Of a stretch of 64,000 nt of DNA, positions 58,701 through 64,000 are shown piece after piece. A program made the translations under genes and the position numbers. The DNA is from Crossaster papposus (lineage: Eukaryota; Echinodermata; Asteroidea; Velatida; Solasteridae). The stretch spans positions 682,001 to 746,000 of the forward strand of contig JBAIAA010000321.1 of the NCBI GenBank assembly GCA_037893245.1, read 5' to 3'. The stretch's first letter is position 1, and each line of letters opens with the position of its first letter. The notes beneath the pieces were generated by a model. It did not search any database. It was not told the origin of the DNA and saw nothing but the letters and a program-made list of their open reading frames with translations.

Positions 58701-61700
58701 TGGGGGTACAAACAAAAACAAATTGTCCCCTGCACACAATCGAAGGGGTGCGCGTAATGATGTGTCAGTAAACCCCTTTTTGATTTTTACATGTTGATGC
58801 CAACCGTGGTGCAGGAAGTCAACGCCAATTGCGTGATTTTTTCAAAATGCCGACTTACACAAGGGATTTTGTAGTATTTTTGTGGAAAGGGGACCGAGAA
58901 TATCGCCCCAACTTAAGCAAAATGGCGACTATGTATAAAAGCCGACTTAAAAATAACAAATTTGAATGTAAATGCATCAGAGTCGATTGGATTTTTATTA
59001 GACGGCAGACTTGAGTGATTTGGGCGAGTTCTATACAATGTTGACTTGGCCAGAGTTTACTGTAGTCACCTATGCACCGGATTGAATGGGTAGGCACTCA
59101 CCGCGTTAGGGGGACAGGCTCTTTTGTTTGGAAAAGACAGACCGAGTAGTGGGGACATTTTCGAGTCCCCACAGCACATTTGGTGTTCAGTTAAGGTAGA
59201 ACAAGGTAAAATTGGGTTAGGGTATAATGAAAGAAAACGAAGAAGAGGACAAATTAGGGTGATCCTGAAAATTTTTGAATTTTAGAGTGTTCTGAGTTTG
59301 AGATTAGAGAGATTTCAGTTTACACACAAACCCTATGGGTTGTCCCCATAACGCTATGTACCAAAAGAACAAGTGTACCGGTGTATAACTACACTGAACA
59401 AAAATATGAACGACACAAAAATATAAATGCCCCAAAAATGGTTATTTGTCTTGATTTGTATTCAATATTTGTGTCCATCTCTGCCAGTGAGGAATTGCTC
59501 ACTGATGCAGTGATTCCACCCACATCTGTGTTGGAATAACCATTTTGGGGGCGTTTAAATTTTTTTGGGCGTTTATATTTTTGGGGTCATTTATATTTTT
59601 GGGGTCGTTTATATTTTTGGGGTCGTTTATATTTTTGGGGGCGTTTATATTTTTGTGGACTTTTATATTTTTGTGGGCGTTTATATTTTTGTGGGCGTTT
59701 ATATTTCTGTTCAGTGTAGTTGAACTAACCTTCACTATGGCTGGCTGGAGGTACCAGGGCCAAGTAGCGACTGGTATTCTCTACTACTTCCCCTTGCTCC
59801 TGTCTACCCTCTGGTTTCAGACCTTGTAGCTCCCGCTCCATGTCCCTGTGGGCCTGCAACCGCTGACGTTTTACCTCCTTCTCCTTGGTAGACAAGATTT
59901 CATAGGAGTACCTCATTAGAGAGTTATTGAGCTTCTAAGTGCGCCATTTTGTATTGCGCTTCTGGATCCCTCTGTGACCCTTCTATGTGGAGTGCCGTGG
60001 CCTCGTGGTCTGGAGCATTGAATTTGTAATCTGTAGGTAAAGCTACAGGTTGGGGGTTCGAGTCCGTCCTGGAACTATGGTACGTGTGCCCTTGGGCAAG
60101 GCACTTTGTCACTCATTGCTTCTCTCCACCCAGGAGTAAATGGGTACATGTGAGGGCAGAGATGGTTATTGTAGTTGAATTTAGCTGCCTTGCGCCGAAA
60201 TGGCAGCATCGAGCTCTAAACTCCCCAGGGAGCTGAGATGGTATTTGGAATGTTTCATGGGCCCAATGACCGGGGTAATAATAAATTGTAAAGCGCTTTG
60301 ATACACCCTCATTGTGGGAGTCTAAAGCGCTATATATAAGAACTAACATTATTATTTTTATTATGGGCATTTTACACGGGGTTGCCCTTTGTCTAGCTCT
60401 AACTTTGACAGAATGATTTTTATTCATACTCTCCCCGAGAAACATGTTTTAGTTTAATCTTTGGATTCCAACCAAACAGAACAGATGAGAAATAAGTTGG
60501 AAATGGGTAAAAAACGACCGACCTTCACATCCGGATCTTTCATTCCTAGGTCTCCTTGTTTAATTACATTTGTTTTCACATTGCGTACTTGCGTGGGAAC
60601 AAAAATGATTAATCACGCTAAGATTTACCTACCTACATCAGATGGTTTCTGGATGGATTTGGGAATTATTCAGGCTCATTTCGAAACAAAATAGATACCT
60701 AATAGAGGTTTGGTAAGTGGTAATCTTGGCGGATGTGTTTTTTACCCCCATGATTACTCTATATCTTTAAGCATTAACCAGTTATTTTGACACTGACTGG
60801 GCCCAGGTGCAGAATTGTTTTTCACAAACCTTGTTCCAAGACGGGTTCAGGCCAGCATCTGTGGGTAGCACACCCTGATATTTCCGGCCTCTCTTGCTGC
60901 GAAGCTATCGCTGACAGCATTTTGCAGCCTTGCTTGTGACTTGTTTATCCGTTATCCATTTTAAATTCCGGAAAAACTTTGCGTGTATAAATGTCCTCCG
61001 ACGTGAACTGGCTGAGAGACACGATCTTGGTACGTACCTTGAGTATCTTCTTGGCCAGTATGCGGTCTAGTTGCTGCATCTTCCTCATTGCCTCTCTGAT
61101 CTTTGGATCAGGGATGCTGTCGAGTGGATCGGGCGTGGCCGACTTGGATTTGTCATCGGCATCATTGCTACTTCTCTGGCTGCCCTTGGATCCATTGTTG
61201 TTGTGACTGTTTGAGTTGGGCTGATTTTCACTATCCTCTGATAACAAATGAAACAATAAATAAAAAATAAAAAATAAAATAAAACAAATATAAATAAAAT
61301 CAGAATTGAACAATACAATTAACTGAAGTGCAGGGCTTAAACCTAAAACCTCAGGATTGCCAATCCGGTGCTCTCCCAACTGAGCTGTCCAGCCCTATGT
61401 GGGCAGTTCTCTAAACTAGTCACTATCTTTGTTCAGAAAGCCATAAAGCTATTTGTCATGTAGCCAAGGATCAAGCCCCAAATATGATACCAGCAAACCT
61501 GGAGCATAGCAAACAGGGATCACTCAGAGTCAAACGGCTTTTTAAATACAACATATAAAATGAACCTCAAAGGGAAACTGACTTACAGTACATGTAGGTG
61601 CATTATAATATTGCAGCATTAAACAAATAAATTGACTGGAACAAGCTTATAAAGGCCGGTTCATACCTCACGCGAAAGTAATTGCGATATGAATTTGACA

Positions 61701-63914
61701 TCACAAAGTATTCGCTGCAAACATTTGCCCAAACTGAAATGTGTTCAACTTTTGCGATTTCGCAGCGCGAAAACTTGCTGTGAAGTCACAAATTGCACAT
61801 TCTTGGGTCCTGAGCTACACACGTACCAATTTTCAACTTCATACAGTGCCTGCAGCCGATTTTACGAAAAGTGCGTATCTTGCGCCATTTTCGAAAGTGG
61901 CGTAAGGCTTACGCAACAAAAATGTTGCGTAGCTGCCCCATCTCCTTACGAAGCATTTCACGAAACTTGGCGTAGCTGCGCATCGTTTTAAACAGCGTTT
62001 ACGACGACTGCGTATATCTGTGTTCTTTCACAAAATCGTCTTTGTATCATCTTCGCCCCCCATTTTGAAAATAATTTTGGCCGACTTTCTGCGAAATCGT
62101 GTGGCAACATTAACAATTCTGTCACGGGGAAAATAGTGATTCCTTTACCTCAATCATGAAACTGTGAGTGTCTTAATAAGTTGAGCAATGACGGGCTCCA
62201 CGTCAATTACGATTTGCTGGTAAAGGTCATTTTCAGTCGCTACGCCATATCTTACGCCACCAAAATTGACTGCGCAAGCTGTACGCCATCATTTGTTGCG
62301 TAAGCCGCGGACTTACGCACTGTCAAACTTTCGTGAAACTGTCGTAAGGGAATTGTTGCGCAGCAAACAAAAGGTTTTGTGAAATCGGCTGCTGGTCATG
62401 AAGATATTCGAAATCCAGACAGACACACAGAGATTCCTGGAATTTTCGGTATCAGCCGTACAAAGAGTGAGTACATGTAATTGAGACAGAGGTGCCACAC
62501 CCGACTTCAACTCCGAGTTGTGCTACCCATATGCTGGGTAAGCGGAGGCTGACTCGACTCGAACCGCAGACCTTACGATCCTTAATTCAATGCTCAACCT
62601 ACTGAGCTAAACCGGCCACAATATACCGCTAGTACAGGTGCTAACGGTTTAAACCAGTCCCTTACATGCACATACCATCAGTTTTGTTGTAATATGACTG
62701 GTTGCTTACATCACATTCACTGTCAGTGTCTGATGAAAACAGTTCTACAACCTCCAGGTCACATTCCTGAGACAACAAAAAATGACACCTTCATTTTAAC
62801 AAATATGGGAGACTAACATTTTCTGAAGTAATATCATGGGTGATTCTGTATTGTATTTATAACCAGTCACATAAAGAATCTACTGGTACATGTACATGTA
62901 TGTTAAACGTCTTTGAGCCAAAGCAAGAGTTGTAACGAGTAACTAATTGTTGTGACTCAAGTCAAGTCCAATTATTTTCTGAAGTGACTCGAGTCCTTTG
63001 CTATCAGTGACTCGAGTCAAGTCATTTGCTCTCAGTGGCTTGAGTCATCATTTACCTGTAAGGACTCGTGTCGAGTCGAGTCATTTACCCATAGGACTGG
63101 AGTCGAGTTGAGTCATTTACCCACGACTTGAGTGGAGTCGCTAAGAATTGTGACTTGAGTTAGACTCGAGTTGGACTTTTTGAGCGACTGGGGAGGCTAC
63201 GACTCTTTGGGCGACTGGGGAGGCTACGACTCTTTGGGCGACTGGGGAGGCTACGACTCTTTGGGCGACTGGGGAGGCTATGACTCTTTGGGCGACTGGG
63301 GAGGCTACGACTTTTTGGGCGACTGGGGAGGCTATGACTCTTTGGGCGACTGGGGAGGCTACGACTCTTTGGGCGACTGGGGAGGCTATGACTCTTTGGG
63401 CGACTGGGGAAGCTACGACTCTTTGGGCGACTGGGGAGGCTATGACTCTTTGGGCGACTGGGGAGGCTACGACTCTTTGGGCGACTGGGGAGGCTATGAC
63501 TCTTTGGGCGACTGGGGAGGCTACGACTCTTAGGGCGACTGGGGAGGCTATGACTCTTTGGGGACTGGGGAGGCTACGACTTTTTAGGCAACTGGGGAGA
63601 CCACTCCTGACTTACTAAACAGGTGACACCCCGGCGACCACGTTGCAACAGCCTGGTCGTCTGTAGTCACCTATAAATTGCCAAAGTCGGACAGATGCCT
63701 CACATGATATTTGTATATAACTACCTGCTGATTGAGAAGGGGAGACTCAGGAGGAAGTATCTGCAGGGAATTGCCAACATCATTCTCTTGCCTTGTGCTT
63801 CCTGCAAATGATGGGGTTCTCAATGAGACACGACTCCCTGGTCTCTGATGGTTGCGATGGTTGCTGGCAGGTCGAGAAATCTCATCTAAATTACCTCGAG
63901 TGATATCCATTGAT
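42778..63914 (-). CDS. fsip1: FSIP1 orthologue (fibrous sheath-interacting protein 1), 12 coding exons
   Basis: Coding exons in transcription order: 63725-63914, 62710-62766, 61038-61235, 59730-59883, 58394-58501, 55874-55998, 54351-54455, 51751-51909, 47855-47992, 46562-46726, 44951-45113, 42778-43730. All have AG acceptors and GT donors and phases agree throughout, giving about 836 codons from ATG 63910 to TGA 42778. The N-terminus MDITRGNLDEISRPAS closely resembles that of vertebrate FSIP1; MQQLDRILAKKIL + EKEVKRQRL (exons 3-4), DFIQRNID (6), EKKRLEELLQDVE (7), ALLDIDAKLKALL (8) and RLKRIEVELEYLE (9) follow the coiled-coil core. FSIP1 is linked in vertebrates to sperm flagella and cilia. 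This protein is longer than the roughly 580-residue human one, mainly from a Ser-rich last exon. The 5' UTR exon lies beyond the window. AATAAA is present about 135 bp after the stop (minus sense, about 42640). Confidence 0.9.
44191..44796. mobile_element. Family D MITE copy 2, hosting a family A MITE
   Basis: Internal text (GGTACACCATTGGTAATT, GATCTG.AGTTTTACAATCATGG, TAATAATTCGGTAG) matches copy 1. Interrupted at 44485-44718 by a family A element with its own TTAA duplication. In fsip1 intron 11. Confidence 0.83.
44485..44718. mobile_element. TTAA-target MITE, family A copy 1 (CCAGTTCGCGCCGG ends)
   Basis: Ends CCAGTTCGCGCCGG and near complement, flanked by TTAA (44481-44484 and 44719-44722). 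piggyBac-like target. 234 bp, no ORF. Confidence 0.87.
44951..45113 (-). CDS. fsip1: fsip1 coding exon 11
   Basis: 163 bp, ETTPRLPEDVLQKLLADARE..., acceptor CCTACAG, donor GTAAGT, leaves one base of a split codon (completed to Tyr by exon 12). Confidence 0.82.
45395..45427. repeat. Poly(C) tract
   Basis: C run with a few T near its right end, in fsip1 intron 10. Others are at 22637-22650 and 39361-39373. Confidence 0.9.
45881..46514. mobile_element. MITE family C copy 1 (GTGACCTGTTACCACAAT.. ends)
   Basis: Ends GTGACCTGT.ACCACAA.ATGAG plus AGTAAAGTCG and complement; 634 bp. A second copy in inverse orientation lies at 53480-54104, sharing ATTGGAAAGCTCTC and TTTCAAGAAGAAATAATGA-type text. 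It ends 48 bp from fsip1 exon 10. Confidence 0.83.
46562..46726 (-). CDS. fsip1: fsip1 coding exon 10
   Basis: 55 codons, IYKSPRLSQESLSELLEQCS..., acceptor CCCTTAG, donor GTAATC. LSELLEQC parallels a short leucine-rich motif of vertebrate FSIP1. Confidence 0.83.
46970..47575. repeat. 200-bp tandem satellite, three units
   Basis: Units begin TGTGTTCTTGTATCGTATTA at 46970, 47170 and 47370 (exact 200-bp spacing), each with GATCGAGGATCGAAACAC and GGGGCAAGCGCTAGGTAATG. A (TG)n run follows at 47566-47590. Located in fsip1 intron 9. Confidence 0.92.
47855..47992 (-). CDS. fsip1: fsip1 coding exon 9
   Basis: 46 codons, charged helix (DDRRQQERLKRIEVELEYLE), acceptor TTTGAAG, donor GTAAAG, phase 0. 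Confidence 0.87.
48382..50239. mobile_element. MITE family F, split by a LINE
   Basis: ATGTGACCGGCTCTACAAAA plus AGGTGTCTTAAGTCGCG at the left is mirrored by CGCGACATAAGACACC...CGGTCACAT at the right. Removing the LINE (48650-50095) leaves a MITE of about 410 bp. Ends resemble families C and E (ATGTGACC...). Confidence 0.78.
48650..50095 (+). mobile_element. 5'-truncated CR1/L2-like LINE with open RT frame
   Basis: A 451-codon frame (48651-50006) carries LQSYRPISNLPYLSKLLE, SAYRKNHSVETLLL, LVLLDLSAAFDTVDH, GVPQGSV and the catalytic YADDIQLY, then the C-terminal LHWLPVLQRIEFKILL. Reverse transcriptase of the CR1/L2 branch; the endonuclease is missing through 5' truncation. The 3' end is GCGCACTATAAATATTCG followed by (TTA)n, as expected for L2-like elements. 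The frame has no stop, so the insertion looks fairly young. In fsip1 intron 8, opposite strand to the gene. Confidence 0.9.
50245..51745. other. fsip1 intron 8 remainder
   Basis: AT-rich; holds a truncated family A MITE at its start and no other recognised element. Repeated TGTTGG(A)GTTTGGCAGG-like words occur near 51110 and 51430. Confidence 0.5.
50510..50670. mobile_element. Family A MITE copy 4, truncated
   Basis: Begins TTAA|CCAGTTCTCGC at 50506 and shares CCCAGGTGCA.AATTTGTTTTTCACG with the copy at 60778. The right inverted end is missing. Confidence 0.65.
51751..51909 (-). CDS. fsip1: fsip1 coding exon 8
   Basis: 53 codons with GYIPDATDQQALLDIDAKLK, acceptor GCTTGCAG, donor GTAATG, phase 0. 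Confidence 0.87.
51988..52215. mobile_element. Family A MITE copy 2 (inside SINE head)
   Basis: CCAGTTCGCGCCGGG ... CCGGCGCGAACTGG flanked by TTAA (51984-51987 and 52216-52219). Inserted in the A-box region of the SINE. Orientation opposite to copy 1. Confidence 0.9.
52512..52853. mobile_element. Family A MITE copy 3, hosting a Mutator-like MITE
   Basis: CCAGTTCGCGCCGG start and TTCGAACCGG end, TTAA at 52508-52511 and 52854-52857. Contains the element at 52546-52729. Sits in the body of the same SINE as copy 2. Confidence 0.87.
52546..52729. mobile_element. Mutator-like MITE copy 2
   Basis: Same ends and interior as 22807-23006 (ATACCCAGCACGATATGTGG ... CCACATATCGTGCTTCATATG-like end), flanked by TACATGTAT at 52537-52545 and TACATGTAC at 52730-52738, an 8/9 match for a 9-bp duplication. 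Confidence 0.83.
53067..53479. mobile_element. MITE family E (TATGTGACCTGCTCCCGC ends)
   Basis: TATGTGACCTGCTCCCGC and CATAAGTGG-type text is mirrored by GGAGCGGGTCACATA. Directly abuts family C copy 2 on its right. Confidence 0.77.
53480..54104. mobile_element. MITE family C copy 2
   Basis: GTGACCTGTCACCACAAA and complement at the ends, about 625 bp, inverse orientation to 45881-46514. Confidence 0.82.
54351..54455 (-). CDS. fsip1: fsip1 coding exon 7
   Basis: 35 codons, LASDAGNVIAMTDDEKKRLE... ending VDEEEK. One of the best conserved FSIP1 segments. Acceptor TTACTAG, donor GTCTGT. Confidence 0.87.
54528..55016. mobile_element. Family D MITE copy 3, with internal insert
   Basis: Inverse orientation to copy 1. 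TTTGCAGATATCAA...CTACCGACTTATTAAG at the left, CCATTCATGATAATTCAGGC and CCAATGGTGTATCCTAC at the right. About 100 bp (54883-54985, ending ATTAAATAAATCCAATC) is an additional insert. Its left terminus GCTGGTAGGACACATCATTT is duplicated in tandem. Confidence 0.72.
55045..55320 (+). repeat. tRNA-derived SINE
   Basis: A-box-like GTAGCCCAGTAGTTAGG, B box GGTTCAAATCC, body TTGGGCAAGCCACTTTACC and CTCTCCACTCTGAAGAG, comparable to the SINE at 59990. Confidence 0.68.
55874..55998 (-). CDS. fsip1: fsip1 coding exon 6
   Basis: 125 bp; the acceptor CACAG at 55999 is the only one of three nearby AGs that keeps phase. Basic stretch KRSGRRRAKGKG, then NDFIQRNID, a conserved FSIP1 motif. Donor GTAGGT. Confidence 0.82.
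56225..56570. repeat. Cluster of TTTTGAAAGGTT inverted repeats
   Basis: Many copies of TTTTGAAAGG and CCTTTCAAAA in both orientations, including CCTTTCAATACCTTTTAAAA facing GGTATTGAAAGG at 56420-56455. Ends AACATTTCAAAATGTTTTGAAAGG near 56240 and TTTTGAAAGGT near 56550. Probably a MITE with internal amplification. Confidence 0.65.
56697..58043. mobile_element. Family D MITE copy 4, hosting a pogo-like element
   Basis: Flanking halves match copy 3 (TTGCAGATATCAACAAA... left; CACCCATGATAATTCAAG and CCAATGGTGTATCCTACC, then TTTAAG, right), separated by the element at 56763-57729. Confidence 0.8.
56763..57729. mobile_element. TA-target element with CCGTAATTTCCTG ends
   Basis: CCGTAATTTCCTG...TAAAGCCGC and its complement at the other end, TA on both sides (56761-56762, 57730-57731), a Tc1/mariner/pogo-type target. 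967 bp with AAGGCGCA-type words and an internal inverted pair GTCTTGTTTGCAAGACG/CGTCTTGCAAACAAGAC at about 57317 and 57430. Minus-strand frames show no transposase. Non-autonomous. Confidence 0.78.
58060..58230. repeat. Cluster of CCACAGGAATTGTA palindromic words
   Basis: About ten copies of TACCACAGGAAT or ATTCCTGTGGTA in alternating orientation between a family D MITE and fsip1 exon 5. Confidence 0.75.
58226..58410. repeat. 93-bp tandem duplication including the exon 5 donor
   Basis: AAGGGTATATCCTACCTTTA begins at 58242 and again at 58335. Each copy extends over ATAATCATACGGTACCTTTA, the minus-strand donor region of fsip1 exon 5. Confidence 0.88.
58394..58501 (-). CDS. fsip1: fsip1 coding exon 5
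   Basis: 108 bp, only one frame is open: VSLEQEPIDPVFPTQPAEAD ending GIHRNK. Acceptor TTTGCAG, donor GTACCG. The 3' end of this exon and its donor are duplicated about 93 bp downstream. Confidence 0.8.
59388..59720. mobile_element. MITE with ACTACACTGAACAAAAATAT ends and an internal 18-bp VNTR
   Basis: ACTACACTGAACA(A/G)AAATAT ends in inverted orientation. Most of 59545-59710 is an 18-bp repeat of GTTTATATTTTTGGGGTC type, about nine units. The right end lies nine bases from fsip1 exon 4. Confidence 0.85.
59730..59883 (-). CDS. fsip1: fsip1 coding exon 4
   Basis: 154 bp, starts EKEVKRQRLQAHRDME, continuing the coiled coil, and ends PPASHSE plus one base. Donor GTTAGT; nine bases beyond the exon a MITE begins. 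Confidence 0.88.
59990..60355 (+). repeat. tRNA-derived SINE with L2-like tail
   Basis: A-box-like GTGGCCTCGTGGTCTGG, B box GGTTCGAGTCC-like (GGGTTCGAGTCC), body GGGCAAGGCACTTTGTCAC, CTCTCCACCCAGGAGTAAAT, GGGAGCTGAGATGG, then GTAAAGCGCTTTGAT and AGCGCTATATATAAGAACT followed by ATTATTATT. Tail style matches the LINE at 48650, suggesting L2-type mobilisation. Confidence 0.85.
60778..61012. mobile_element. Family A MITE copy 5
   Basis: Begins TTAA|CCAGTTATTTTGAC and ends GACGTGAACTGG. It shares GCCCAGGTGCAGAATTGTTTTTC-like text with the truncated copy at 50510. The right TTAA has decayed to CTGA. Confidence 0.72.
61038..61235 (-). CDS. fsip1: fsip1 coding exon 3
   Basis: 66 codons with DSENQPNSNSHNN at the start and MQQLDRILAKKILK at the end; donor GTACGT. 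The acceptor is tandem (TCAG|AG|GAT): the inner AG keeps phase 0 with exon 2, the outer would not. A TTAA-type MITE ends about 25 bp into the following intron. Confidence 0.85.
61337..61397 (-). repeat. tRNA-like sequence (GGC anticodon position), degraded
   Basis: Minus strand GACAGCTCAGTTGGGAGAGC (A box), anticodon-loop-like TTGGCAA and GGTTTAAGCCC (B box). The T-arm is altered, so a pseudogene or SINE head. In fsip1 intron 2. Confidence 0.6.
61852..62393. mobile_element. MITE with GCAGCCGATTT ends
   Basis: GCAGCCGATTTTACGAAA and, at the other end, TTTTGTGAAATCGGCTGC. Interior holds many GCGTAAG/CTTACGC and TTGCGTAG words. 542 bp, non-coding. The preceding 61652-61700 (AAGGCCGGTTCATACCTC) may be the end of another element. 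Confidence 0.75.
62545..62622 (-). repeat. tRNA-like SINE head
   Basis: Minus strand GGTTTAGCTCAGTAGGTTG (A box) and GGTTCGAGTCG (B box). In fsip1 intron 2, about 90 bp from exon 2. Confidence 0.65.
62710..62766 (-). CDS. fsip1: fsip1 coding exon 2
   Basis: 57 bp, 19 acidic codons ECDLEVVELFSSDTD..., acceptor GTCTCAG and donor GTAAGC, phase 0 on both sides. Confidence 0.75.
62930..63178. repeat. GACTCGAGTC-rich repeat
   Basis: Many variants of GACTCGAGTCAAGTCATTT; spacing irregular, about 35-45 bp. Leads into the 27-bp minisatellite. Confidence 0.8.
63180..63600. repeat. 27-bp minisatellite, ~15 units
   Basis: Unit GGCGACTGGGGAGGCTACGA plus CTCTTTG. Neighbouring units alternate TAC and TAT over much of the array, giving a 54-bp higher-order period. 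The + frame reads GDWGGYDSL repeats, but it lies in intron 1 of fsip1 on the opposite strand and has no gene context. Confidence 0.93.
63725..63914 (-). CDS. fsip1: fsip1 coding exon 1
   Basis: Acceptor CCCTCAG, then ATG at 63910 after four bases of 5' UTR in this exon. 62 codons ending LLNQQ before donor GTAGTT. The initiator is chosen because MDITRGNLDEIS matches the start of vertebrate FSIP1. Confidence 0.88.
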
Positions 63915-64000
63915 CTGAGGGATCAAATGTGTTTATAGCTTAAAATTGTAGACAAAATAATTATAAAATACATTTCCTCCAGTTTACTAGACCTGAAGCA

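Noticed and set aside
60461..60694. Small open frame on + between SINE and MITE
   Set aside because: No recognised motif and on the strand opposite to fsip1 within its intron.
63171..63533. Open frame of GDWGGYDSL repeats, resembling a repetitive structural protein
   Set aside because: Product of a 27-bp minisatellite in an intron; two frames are open for the same reason and no flanking coding signal exists.

Overview
The window is a repeat-rich, AT-rich nuclear segment of an animal genome. Introns with GT..AG borders, tRNA-derived SINEs, Penelope-like, BEL/Pao and CR1/L2-like retroelements and many MITEs exclude a prokaryote or plasmid. Orthologues of vertebrate C11orf68 and FSIP1, together with deuterostome-style SINEs, suggest a marine invertebrate deuterostome. 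An echinoderm is my best guess; this is inference, not proof.

Layout. (1) 1-5.3 kb: the 3' part of a LINE, then the last two exons of a C11orf68/UPF0696 (Bles03) homologue on + (1835-2014 and 3154-3535), with a Harbinger-like MITE in the intron. (2) 5.34-28.86 kb: a tandem duplication of about 3 kb carrying the 3' end and 3' flank of a 7TM gene. The left copy is blown up by a Penelope-like element (PLE, 5665-23216), which the right copy lacks. The PLE is itself split between its reverse transcriptase and its GIY-YIG endonuclease by a 14.2-kb element with terminal inverted repeats (7826-22009). That element holds a young BEL/Pao retrotransposon (8073-15758, 704-bp LTRs), palindromic MITEs, two minisatellite families and a tandem array of tRNA-Ser-like units. 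(3) 28.62-36.62 kb: a two-exon gene on - for a 531-residue seven-transmembrane protein with a long N-terminal tail, possibly gustatory-receptor-like. Its 6.4-kb intron is full of repeats. (4) 36.8-42.6 kb: LINE relics and MITEs. (5) 42.78-63.91 kb: twelve coding exons on - of fsip1 (fibrous sheath-interacting protein 1), about 836 codons with consistent splice phases. Its introns hold a CR1/L2-like LINE, SINEs hit repeatedly by MITEs, satellites and VNTRs.

The three host genes have no evident functional link. The main biology here is transposon stratigraphy: nested insertions with recognisable target-site duplications give a relative order of events, and the tandem duplication supplies an unoccupied reference site for the largest one. 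I found no CRISPR, operon or toxin system. Percent identities and ages were judged by eye, not computed.
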